15,009 bases of DNA from Acidimicrobiia bacterium (GTDB lineage Bacteria; Actinomycetota; Acidimicrobiia; Spongiisociales; SHLN01): assembly GCA_013043085.1 (NCBI GenBank), contig JABDOU010000256.1, forward strand, positions 1 to 15,009, given 5' to 3'. Shown here in pieces: positions 1-6,425 of the stretch. The stretch's first letter is position 1, and every line of letters begins with the position of its first letter. The translations under genes and the position numbers were made by a program. A model generated the notes under the pieces. The model was not told the origin of the DNA and did no database searches. It worked only from the letters and a program-made list of their open reading frames with translations.

Positions 1-25
1 CCTGGCTCATCGCCGATACCTGAAG

Positions 26-307
26 ATGGGTTTCAAACCGTGGCAGCGCCTCAGGAAGAGCCGTCTCGCCTATGGGCAGTCGGCGCTGATCGAAAGTTCC
101 CTCACACTTTCGATCATTGGAACGCTGTTGCTGTTACTTGCGATGATCACAACATCCGTTCCGGCGATCATTCTCGGCTTTGGCTACCTGCTATTCGGTG
201 TGGTCGGCGTCATCATCGGCTATCTCCGTCTCCGCACACAGCTCGCAACACCCCGGGCCGAAGCCGTGAATCGCGACGGCTACTGGCATCGCTACTCGCT
301 CAAGTAG
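26..307 (+). CDS. Small two-helix membrane protein of unknown function
   Basis: A 93-residue protein that I do not recognise. A basic amphipathic N-terminus (MGFKPWQRLRKSR) is followed by two hydrophobic segments at about residues 24-45 and 47-66, then a polar tail ending in YWHRYSLK, so it is probably an inner-membrane protein with both ends in the cytoplasm. The reading frame stays open to the window edge, so a longer form cannot be excluded. However, another frame ends in TGA at 21-23, two bases before this ATG, which would fit a short-spaced start behind an upstream gene. I see no clear Shine-Dalgarno sequence. One TTA leucine codon lies in the first helix. It converges on the peptidase gene across a hairpin. 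Confidence 0.6.
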   Translation: MGFKPWQRLRKSRLAYGQSALIESSLTLSIIGTLLLLLAMITTSVPAIILGFGYLLFGVVGVIIGYLRLRTQLATPRAEAVNRDGYWHRYSLK

Positions 308-331
308 CAACTGCGATCGGTCCCGACGCGC

Positions 332-361
332 CACCGGCCCGGCCTTGTGGCCGGACCGGTG
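332..361. terminator. GC-rich hairpin between convergent genes
   Basis: CACCGGCCCGGCC (332-344) pairs with GGCCGGACCGGTG (349-361) around a TTGT loop. This is a 13-bp stem with one C-A mismatch. It lies 25 bases after the stop of the small membrane protein and 25 bases beyond the end of the convergent peptidase gene, so it can serve both. There is no long U-tract on either strand, as is common for actinobacterial terminators. Confidence 0.6.
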
Positions 362-385
362 AGCGGTTCTCTGTGTGACGGCTGG

Positions 386-1936
386 CTAGCTCGCCACTTT
401 CCACGGCTTGAAGTTGCCCTTGCTTCTGCCGTCGTTGATGAGCTCTGTGCTCATCGCATAATTGAGCGTTGCAAAAGCAACCGCATCCGAATTGACATCG
501 AGCGCATGAAGGCTGATGTTGTCGAACGTGTCACAGGCCAGGTGGTAGCACGGGTCGTACTGGATACCTGCTGTACCGCCGTAGAGCAACACTTCTTCGG
601 GGGTCTTGATGCCTTCGGCACCGGTGAACAGGCCACCCGCAGGAATTCCAACCTCGATGAACGGACCGTAGTCGGACCGCCCCGAGAAATCCGTGCCCTG
701 GAAAGGCTCACCGACCATGTTGAAGTAAGCCTCGAACGTCTTCTCGATCTGCGCCGAACCCTCGGGTCCCGGACCCGCTCCGACAGCGTCCGAGTCATCT
801 CCGTCATAGATCCCGAAGAAATAGTTCGGCGATCCGATCATGTCGAAGTTCAGATAGAGCGCGATTTGGTCGAGTTCTTCCTCACTGAGCTCGGCGACGT
901 AATGTTCTGAGCCGATCAGGCCAGACTCTTCCGCACCCCACCAGGCAAATCGAACCTTGTTGACAGGCTTGACCTTGGCCATCTGCTCGGCAACCTCGAG
1001 GATCGCCGCGCTTCCGGAACCGTTGTCCTGAATGCCCGGTCCCTGATTCACCGAATCGAGATGGGCGCCGACCATGATCACGTTGTCGGGATCGCCCTTG
1101 GGAGTTTCGGCAATGACGTTGAATGTCGTAGCTTCGCCGCGGAATACATCGGCCGCGATGCGCATTTCAAGCCCGGACGTCGCTGCCCATTCAACACCCC
1201 GTGGGAATGTGGCGAAGACCACCGGGATACCTCCGGCATAGTCAGCACCAAGAGTGCCGTTGATAAGGCCTTCGCGCTCTGGCGTGTTGCCCTGATTGAA
1301 GATGATCGCTCCAACGGCTCCGGCTGCAGCCGCATTATCAGCTTTGAGGCCAAAGGCGCACGCGCCACGCTGCATCAAGGCTATGTCACCGGCCGGAAAG
1401 CCCGCAAAGTCCGCTGCCTCGCACCCACTAGTGGAAGTACCCGGGTCACCGAGGGCAAGATCTACCCCTGTGACGGAGCCCGTGGCATCACCAGCATCGG
1501 TTTGGGACATGAGCGTGTAGTCCGTTTCCTCCACATATGTCACGGAACCTGGTGCCACCTGCTCAAGTGTGCTTGGTCCGGTGATAATGAAGGTTGTGAA
1601 ATCGAACGGCTGAACCGTGACGTCGTATCCGGCAGCTTCCATCCGATCAGCAACATACGCAACTGAAGCGTCGTAGCCCGGCGTGCCGGATGTTCGGATA
1701 CCACCATTGGCGTCAGCGTGTGCTTGAAAAGCAGCCTGGTGTTCGCGCACTCCTTCGACCGTGACGCATTCGAGCAGTTTGTCGATCGTGTTGTTGACCC
1801 GACTGTCGCACGAGGGCGACGAATCCTTCTTCGATGGCTTGGCGCCTGCTGCGGCTGGTAACAGCGTTACCACCATCATTGCGGCCAGCATGATTGCCAG
1901 CGCCCGTTTCCGAACCGGTTTCTTGTGACTGGTCAC
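386..1936 (-). CDS. Secreted M28-family zinc aminopeptidase with PA domain
   Basis: A 516-residue exported metallopeptidase. Residues 1-32 form a signal peptide: a KKPVRKR basic region, the hydrophobic core ALAIMLAAMMVVTLL and a likely cleavage near AGA. A protease-associated domain lies around residues 125-265, with RGACAFGLKADNAAAAGA. The M28 catalytic domain follows. The expected two-zinc set is visible: H292 (GAHLDS), D304 (QDNGSG), catalytic E336 and ligand E337 (WWGAEESG), D365 (FDMIG) and H465 (CYHLACDT). C463 and C468 probably form a disulfide. The PA-M28 layout resembles Streptomyces-type and vacuolar aminopeptidases; it should remove N-terminal residues from peptides outside the cell. 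There is no C-terminal anchor or sorting signal. The GTG start is supported by AGGAAAGG upstream. A TAGATT at 2003-1998 is a possible -10, but I see no matching -35. Confidence 0.93.
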   Translation of the reverse strand: MTSHKKPVRKRALAIMLAAMMVVTLLPAAAGAKPSKKDSSPSCDSRVNNTIDKLLECVTVEGVREHQAAFQAHADANGGIRTSGTPGYDASVAYVADRMEAAGYDVTVQPFDFTTFIITGPSTLEQVAPGSVTYVEETDYTLMSQTDAGDATGSVTGVDLALGDPGTSTSGCEAADFAGFPAGDIALMQRGACAFGLKADNAAAAGAVGAIIFNQGNTPEREGLINGTLGADYAGGIPVVFATFPRGVEWAATSGLEMRIAADVFRGEATTFNVIAETPKGDPDNVIMVGAHLDSVNQGPGIQDNGSGSAAILEVAEQMAKVKPVNKVRFAWWGAEESGLIGSEHYVAELSEEELDQIALYLNFDMIGSPNYFFGIYDGDDSDAVGAGPGPEGSAQIEKTFEAYFNMVGEPFQGTDFSGRSDYGPFIEVGIPAGGLFTGAEGIKTPEEVLLYGGTAGIQYDPCYHLACDTFDNISLHALDVNSDAVAFATLNYAMSTELINDGRSKGNFKPWKVAS

Positions 1937-2146
1937 AAAAACCCCTTTCCTGTGTTGGTGGGGTCACCGAGCCTCGGAGCCCCCTTACTCCCGCGTGAAT
2001 CTAACGGATCCGAACGCTGTTCGCGGTATCTGCGCGCGCTCCATGACAGTATCTGGAAAACGCAGGTGCAGATATCCCCGCCAGGTTCACAATCTCTCCA
2101 CATTTGGAAACGATCTTTGGTTTCAGAGTCAAGAAAGGAACGACAT

Positions 2147-2521
2147 ATGTTTCGCATCGTTGTAGCCGCACTGGCGGTAGTCGGATTGGTTTCCCTGTTC
2201 ACGGGAGGATCCGCATTGGGAATCGGAGCCCTGGTACTGGCGCCATTCTTCTTCATCGCCAAGGTGGTGTTTTTCATGATGATGTTCGGATTCTTCGCCA
2301 GAGCGTTCGGTCATCGAGGCCACATTGGCAGGGCGTACGGCCGGGAGGCCGGGTACGGACCCCGGTCCTGGAAATACCAGTGGATGAGCGAAGGTCGTCG
2401 CCGCACCCGGTATGGATCGGACGAAGACAGCTCATCAGCCAAAGACGAATTCGAGGCATGGCATCGTATGAGCCACGCCCGGGAAGAAGTCGACAGTTGG
2501 GTAGAGGACCTCGAGAACTGA
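2147..2521 (+). CDS. Small Trp-rich membrane protein upstream of RR1-HK1
   Basis: A 124-residue protein not assigned to a family. Two hydrophobic segments (about residues 3-31 and 32-52, including VLAPFFFIAKVVFFMMMFGFF) are followed by a basic Gly/Arg/Tyr stretch (HRGHIGRAYGREAGYGPR). An acidic, probably helical C-terminus carries tryptophans (SWKYQWM, EAWHRM, DSWVEDLEN). I chose ATG 2147 because AGAAAGGA lies 7 bases upstream; the frame is open further up but without a better start. The gene ends 11 bases before the response regulator and is almost certainly co-transcribed with RR1-HK1. It may be a membrane partner or target of the HK1 system, but that is inferred from position. The kinase N-terminus is similarly rich in Trp and acidic residues. 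Confidence 0.8.
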   Translation: MFRIVVAALAVVGLVSLFTGGSALGIGALVLAPFFFIAKVVFFMMMFGFFARAFGHRGHIGRAYGREAGYGPRSWKYQWMSEGRRRTRYGSDEDSSSAKDEFEAWHRMSHAREEVDSWVEDLEN

Positions 2522-2532
2522 CACCTGTCAGA

Positions 2533-3222
2533 ATGCAGGCAGTGAAGAAGGTTCTGGTTGTCGAAGACGAACTGAAGATTGCCCGCCTCGTGAGGGATTA
2601 CCTGACCGAGGCGGGCTTCGCCGTCGTCGAAGCCTCAGACGGAGATGCCGCTCTGGCGATGGCAAGGGCCGAGCGCCCCGACATGATTCTCATGGATCTG
2701 GGCCTGCCGGGCATGAATGGGCTCGACGTCACCCGTCGGCTTCGCCAGACCTCCTCGGTACCGATCATCATGCTCACCGCACGCACCGAGGAGACCGATC
2801 GGGTCGTCGGGCTCGAACTCGGCGCCGACGACTACATCACAAAACCATTCTCCCCCAAGGAACTCGTCGCCCGCATCCGGGCCGTGCTGCGAAGGGCGGA
2901 AAACACACTCGGCGGGGGCGAGGTGATCACCGCCGGAGACGTAATCATCGATATTCCCAGAATGAAAGTGGAGGTGAGCGGCTCGGCAATTGATCTGACG
3001 ACCTCCGAGTTCGAATTGCTGGTCACCCTGGCTCGTCACCCGGGACGCGTGTACACGAGGGCTCAACTGCTCGAGCTCATCAAGGGGATCTCGTTCGAGT
3101 CATACGAGCGTTCTGTCGACGCTCACATCAAGAACATCCGCAAGAAGATCGAAGCCGACCCACGCCGTCCCCGGTACATCCAAACGGTCTACGGCGTCGG
3201 TTACCGGTTTGCCGATGAGTAG
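2533..3222 (+). CDS. OmpR/PhoB-family response regulator (RR1)
   Basis: A 229-residue DNA-binding response regulator. The receiver domain covers about residues 6-122: acidic pocket E11-D12, phospho-acceptor D55 (MILMDLGLPG), T82 (MLTAR) and K104 (ITKPF). An OmpR-type winged helix follows at about 132-227, with the terminal YIQTVYGVGYRF signature. HK1 should phosphorylate it so that it can bind direct repeats at target promoters. ATG 2533 is used; GTG 2542, giving MKKVLVVEDE, is an equally plausible start because AGG lies just before it. The gene overlaps the kinase start by 8 bases. I see no obvious 11-bp direct repeat upstream of this operon. Confidence 0.93.
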   Translation: MQAVKKVLVVEDELKIARLVRDYLTEAGFAVVEASDGDAALAMARAERPDMILMDLGLPGMNGLDVTRRLRQTSSVPIIMLTARTEETDRVVGLELGADDYITKPFSPKELVARIRAVLRRAENTLGGGEVITAGDVIIDIPRMKVEVSGSAIDLTTSEFELLVTLARHPGRVYTRAQLLELIKGISFESYERSVDAHIKNIRKKIEADPRRPRYIQTVYGVGYRFADE

Positions 3223-4348
3223 GCACAGGCAACCTCCCTGGGCCCGTCGATGGCATGAGAACGACGAGGAATGGTGGCGTCAGGGGGAGGAATGGTGGTC
3301 GGGACCCGGACAGGGTCGCGAAGCATGGCGCACGTTCGGCCGGGCGATGGCGGTGAAAGCGCTGCTGTTTCTGGGTTTTCTGGCTCTGATCCTGGTCGGG
3401 CTCGGCGCGTTGATCGCAAATATCTTCAGTCAGGTGAGCCTGGGGACCGGCATTCTCGTCGTCATCTTGACACCCGTTGTCCTGATCTCGACCCTGGGAC
3501 TGATTGCGCGAGCCGGCGCTCGTACGTGGCGGCCGGTGAGAGATTTGATAACGGCGGCCGGCGATCTGGCCGACGGTGACTATTCGGCCAGGGTGGCAAT
3601 CCATGGTTCACCTGCGACCCGACAGGTGGTCGACTCGTTCAACGACATGGCGAGCCGTCTCGAAACGGCAGATCAGCAGCGACGGCGCCTTCTGGCCGAC
3701 CTCGGTCACGAACTCCGCACTCCCCTGACGGTGATCAGGGGTGAAATCGAGGCCATGATCGACGGCGTGCATGCACTCGATCGCGAGAATCTGGAACCGC
3801 TCGTCGGTGAAGTAGAGATGATGGAGCGGCTGCTTGAAGACCTCCGTACGCTGAGCCTGCTCGAAGCCGGAGCGCTGCCGCTTCACCCCGAACCGACAGA
3901 GCTGGCGACCCTGGTCGGCGATGTTGCCGACTCCTACCAACGGCGCGCCGGCACGATGGGGATTGAGGTCGTCGTCCAATCGACACCTGTCGAAATCGTC
4001 CTCGATCCGGATCGCATCAGGGAGGTAGTCACGAATCTCATGAACAATGCGTTCAAGGCCATGCCGGGAGGTGGACGCCTCACCCTGCGGGTCGAGCCGA
4101 AAGGCGGCGGTGCCCGCATCCAGGTCTCCGACACCGGCACCGGAATCGATCCGTCCGATCAGGACCGGATCTTTGAGCGTTTCCAGAAAGGACCAGCTTC
4201 ATCCGGTTCCGGGCTAGGCCTCACGATCAGCCGCAATCTGGTTCAGGCTCACGGCGGTTCGATCTCCATCGCTAGCACGCCGGGTGTGGGGACGACGTTC
4301 ACCATCGACCTGGAGCGCGTACGTCCTGGCACCATCACCACCCAATAG
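3215..4348 (+). CDS. Sensor histidine kinase with minimal extracellular loop (HK1)
   Basis: A 377-residue membrane kinase. The N-terminus is unusual: seven Trp in about 40 residues, with acidic residues between them (DEEWWRQGEEWW). Two helices at about 47-70 and 77-98 are joined by only a few residues, so there is no extracellular sensor domain. This resembles the layout of intramembrane-sensing kinases. A HAMP segment covers about 100-152. The H-box has H165 (LGHELRTPL), the N-box is NLMNNAFKAMP (274-284), G1 is DTGTGI, the F-box is FERF and G2 is GSGLGL. All motifs for autophosphorylation are intact. ATG 3215 lies inside the end of RR1 (8-base overlap, translational coupling); an in-frame TTG at 3209 is less likely. 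No hairpin follows before the next gene. Confidence 0.93.
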   Translation: MSRHRQPPWARRWHENDEEWWRQGEEWWSGPGQGREAWRTFGRAMAVKALLFLGFLALILVGLGALIANIFSQVSLGTGILVVILTPVVLISTLGLIARAGARTWRPVRDLITAAGDLADGDYSARVAIHGSPATRQVVDSFNDMASRLETADQQRRRLLADLGHELRTPLTVIRGEIEAMIDGVHALDRENLEPLVGEVEMMERLLEDLRTLSLLEAGALPLHPEPTELATLVGDVADSYQRRAGTMGIEVVVQSTPVEIVLDPDRIREVVTNLMNNAFKAMPGGGRLTLRVEPKGGGARIQVSDTGTGIDPSDQDRIFERFQKGPASSGSGLGLTISRNLVQAHGGSISIASTPGVGTTFTIDLERVRPGTITTQ

Positions 4349-4384
4349 CGTCCGGGATTCGTCGCAACATGGGTGTATCCGAGC

Positions 4385-4390
4385 TACATT
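4385..4390 (+). promoter_or_regulatory. Candidate -10 element for leaderless acyl-CoA dehydrogenase mRNA
   Basis: TACATT (TANNNT consensus) ends 7 bases before the ATG at 4398. This is the distance expected if transcription begins at the A of the start codon. The gene has no Shine-Dalgarno sequence, which supports a leaderless transcript. No convincing -35 hexamer is visible. Confidence 0.45.
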
Positions 4391-4397
4391 CCAACCC

Positions 4398-5537
4398 ATG
4401 ACTCAGCTTCCTATCTATTCAGAAGAACACGACCTGTTCCGTTCGACCCTTCGTGACTTCGTTGCGACCGAACTGACCCCGTATGTAAACGAATGGGATG
4501 AAGCGGGAGAATTTCCGATCGAGGTCTATAAGAAGGCCGGCGAGATCGGTCTCTTCGGCATTGGTTTTGCAGAGGAATATGGAGGACTTGGCACCCACGA
4601 TCCGCTCTTGTTCTGCATCCTGGCCGAGGAACTTGCCCGTTCGAGCGGTGGTGTGTCAGCCGGACTCTTTTCCAACTACATCGGCGGCCCGCCGATCCAG
4701 AACGCAGGCAGCGATGACGTCAAGGCCGAGATTCTGCCATCGATGCTGAGTGGTGATGTCATTTGCGCCCTCGGCATAACCGAACCGAGCGGTGGTTCCG
4801 ACGTTGCCAATCTGCAGACCACTGCACGTCTCGATGGGGATCACTATGTCGTCAACGGCTCCAAGACGTTTATAACGTCAGGCATGCGCGCCGACTATGT
4901 CACCACCGCCGTTCGCACAGGCGGGGCGGGGGCGGCCGGCGTGTCGATGCTGGTGATTCCGAGCAATCTCGATGGGTTCTCGAAGACGCCGCTGAAGAAG
5001 ATGGGATGGTGGGCGTCCGATACCGCAACGCTCTATTTCGACGACTGCCGGGTACCGGCCCGATATCTGCTGGGGGCCGAGAACAGCGGCTTCAAGATCA
5101 TCATGGAGAATTTCAACTATGAGCGGCTTTTCCTGATCGCCGGCATGATCGGAGCATCTCGTGTCTGCTTCGAAGAAGCGCTGGCGTGGGCGCAGGAGCG
5201 CGAGACGTTCGGATCGCGCCTCGCTGACCACCAGGTGATTCGACACAAGCTGGTCGAGATGGATCGGATGATCAACGCTTCGTATGCATGGATGGAAAAG
5301 CTGGCCTGGCAGGTCTCGCAAAACGACCACGTTGTGGCCCAGCTCGCCGAATGCAAAGTGCAATCGAGCCTCACCATGGAGTTTTGTGCCAGGGAGGCCG
5401 CCCAGATCCTCGGCGGTGCTTCCTACCTGCGCGACAACCCGGTTGAGCGTATTTATCGCGAAGTGAGAGTCAACGCCATCGGCGGTGGCAGCGAAGAGAT
5501 CATGCGTGACCTGGCAGCAAGACAGCTCGGCATATAG
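4398..5537 (+). CDS. Acyl-CoA dehydrogenase (FAD-dependent)
   Basis: A 379-residue enzyme, normal length for the family. It should catalyse FAD-dependent alpha,beta-dehydrogenation of an acyl-CoA, passing electrons to ETF, in fatty-acid or branched-chain catabolism. The N-terminal helical domain is followed by the first signature at about 124-135 (ALGITEPSGGSD), a beta domain and the C-terminal signature at about 337-368 (QILGGASYLRDNPVERIYRE and GGGSEEI). The usual catalytic Glu of the YEGT motif is replaced by Gly in NAIGGGSEEI. E242 in NFNYERL occupies the position of the base in isovaleryl-CoA and long-chain dehydrogenases, so the chain is probably active with a branched or long substrate. 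It starts 49 bases after HK1 with its own candidate promoter and ends in a strong terminator. Confidence 0.93.
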   Translation: MTQLPIYSEEHDLFRSTLRDFVATELTPYVNEWDEAGEFPIEVYKKAGEIGLFGIGFAEEYGGLGTHDPLLFCILAEELARSSGGVSAGLFSNYIGGPPIQNAGSDDVKAEILPSMLSGDVICALGITEPSGGSDVANLQTTARLDGDHYVVNGSKTFITSGMRADYVTTAVRTGGAGAAGVSMLVIPSNLDGFSKTPLKKMGWWASDTATLYFDDCRVPARYLLGAENSGFKIIMENFNYERLFLIAGMIGASRVCFEEALAWAQERETFGSRLADHQVIRHKLVEMDRMINASYAWMEKLAWQVSQNDHVVAQLAECKVQSSLTMEFCAREAAQILGGASYLRDNPVERIYREVRVNAIGGGSEEIMRDLAARQLGI

Positions 5538-5558
5538 CAATACCGAGCTGTCTTTTTT
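5519..5558 (+). terminator. Intrinsic terminator overlapping the acyl-CoA dehydrogenase stop codon
   Basis: AAGACAGCTCGG (5519-5530) pairs perfectly with CCGAGCTGTCTT (5543-5554), and TTTT follows, giving a 6-T run at 5553-5558. The 5' arm encodes the last residues of the enzyme (ARQLG), and the TAG stop (5535-5537) lies in the 12-base loop. Confidence 0.93.
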
Positions 5559-5618
5559 GCCGGGAGGCCTAAGTCAATCCGTGGAATTTGTACTTCTTCC
5601 GGGGAAGCCGTTAGGGCC

Positions 5619-5660
5619 ACCATACAAAACCCGCCTGACTCCAACCTGACTGGCCGCTGT
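5619..5660 (-). promoter_or_regulatory. Minus-strand promoter-like site with TCAG repeats
   Basis: Read on the minus strand, AGTCAGG occurs twice, with TCAG at 5649-5646 and 5638-5635, spaced 11 bp. A degenerate third copy (ACAG, 5660-5657) lies one further turn upstream. Ten bases past the last TCAG is TATGGT (5624-5619), a good -10 hexamer at the same spacing seen in the promoters of RR2 and the ABC operon. No convincing gene lies downstream on this strand, so the product, if any, would be a short RNA antisense to the end of the acyl-CoA dehydrogenase gene. Confidence 0.45.
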
Positions 5661-5662
5661 GA

Positions 5663-5694
5663 CATCATTCGTCGGCCTCACGCGGCGGATGATG
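5663..5694. repeat. Imperfect inverted repeat between divergent operator sites
   Basis: CATCATTCGTCG (5663-5674) and CGGCGGATGATG (5683-5694) form a 12-bp inverted repeat around an 8-base centre, with two positions pairing only as G-T. It lies between the minus-strand TCAG site and the RR2 promoter, outside both predicted transcripts. A protein-binding dyad is therefore more likely than an RNA hairpin. Confidence 0.5.
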
Positions 5695-5700
5695 GGCTTC

Positions 5701-5744
5701 AGTCAGCAGTCGTTCAGGCCGGGGTCAGGCGCAGGTGACAGAAT
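5701..5744 (+). promoter_or_regulatory. RR2 promoter with three 11-bp-spaced TCAG half-sites
   Basis: AGTCAG, GTTCAG and GGTCAG have their TCAG cores at 5703, 5714 and 5725, exactly 11 bp apart. This is the helical-turn spacing used by OmpR/PhoB-type regulators. Ten bases later is CAGAAT (5739-5744), then 6 bases to the GTG at 5751. The array covers the -35 position, as in PhoB-type activated promoters, and the start would be leaderless. The ABC operon promoter at 9840-9797 has the same layout. RR2 is the natural candidate to bind here (autoregulation); that is inference. Confidence 0.7.
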
Positions 5745-5750
5745 GGTGAC

Positions 5751-6425
5751 GTGAAGTTGCTCATGATTGAGGACGACAAGAAGATCGCGACCGCAACCAA
5801 ACGCGGTCTGGAGGCAGAAGGCTTCGGCGTCGAAGTGGCCTTCGACGGCTCGACTGGACTCCTGATGGCGCTGGGCGGATCGTATGACCTGATCATCTGC
5901 GACATACTGCTGCCTGGCCGAAACGGTTTCCAGATCTGCGCCGATCTGAGAGAGGCGGGAAACTGGACGCCCATCCTGATGCTCACCGCCAAAGATGGCG
6001 AGTACGACGAGGCCGAAGCTCTTGATACGGGTGCTGATGATTATTTGACCAAACCGTTCTCGTTCGCGGTGCTTGTGGCGCATGTCAGAGCACTGCTTCG
6101 GCGGGCCGGACGCAATCCGGCACCGGTCCAGGCCGGTGACCTCAGAATGGATCCTGGTGAGAGAAGGGTGTGGCGCGGGGATGAGGAGATCAGCCTCACC
6201 GCTCGCCAATTCGATGTTCTCGAGTTTCTGTTGAGGCGGGCTGGACAGGTGCAATCGAAATCCGACATCCTGCGAGGAGTATGGGATTACGAATTCGAGG
6301 GAGATCCCAACATCGTCGAGGTCTACATCCGGCGGCTTCGCACCCGCATCGACGAGCCTTTTGGCCGTCAGGCCATCGAGACCGTGCGCGGGGCCGGATA
6401 CCGGTTGGCAGCGGACGGTGGGTAA
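5751..6425 (+). CDS. OmpR/PhoB-family response regulator (RR2)
   Basis: A 224-residue regulator. Its receiver domain (about 2-117) carries D8-D9, phospho-acceptor D51 (LIICDILLPG), T79 and K101 (LTKPF). A winged-helix domain (about 127-221) ends in IETVRGAGYRL, with the recognition-helix region NIVEVYIRRLRTRI. It starts at GTG 5751 without a good Shine-Dalgarno sequence and may be translated from a leaderless mRNA. Its stop overlaps the kinase start by 8 bases. It likely activates its own promoter and, from the matching operator, the facing ABC operon. The subtype cannot be fixed by eye; it is a general CutR/TcrA-like member of the OmpR family. Confidence 0.94.
   Translation: MKLLMIEDDKKIATATKRGLEAEGFGVEVAFDGSTGLLMALGGSYDLIICDILLPGRNGFQICADLREAGNWTPILMLTAKDGEYDEAEALDTGADDYLTKPFSFAVLVAHVRALLRRAGRNPAPVQAGDLRMDPGERRVWRGDEEISLTARQFDVLEFLLRRAGQVQSKSDILRGVWDYEFEGDPNIVEVYIRRLRTRIDEPFGRQAIETVRGAGYRLAADGG

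Noticed and set aside
347..910. 187-codon plus-strand frame opposite the M28 peptidase
   Set aside because: It lies opposite the zinc-ligand region of a clear peptidase gene, has an Arg/Val/Glu-rich composition and no recognisable fold.
1061..1666. 201-codon plus-strand frame opposite the peptidase PA domain
   Set aside because: Antisense to a well-supported gene; no start signal and no motif.
2026..2055. Repeated GTATCTG motif upstream of the small membrane protein
   Set aside because: Two 7-base copies with irregular spacing and no matching promoter elements; this could be chance.
1925..2146. N-terminal extension of the small membrane protein up to 1925
   Set aside because: The extra 74 residues look non-coding, whereas ATG 2147 has AGAAAGGA at a proper distance and starts directly with a hydrophobic helix.
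5453..5668. 71-codon minus-strand frame across the acyl-CoA dehydrogenase end
   Set aside because: It runs through the terminator hairpin and into the enzyme signature region, with no ribosome site. An RNA from this strand is considered instead, but not this protein.
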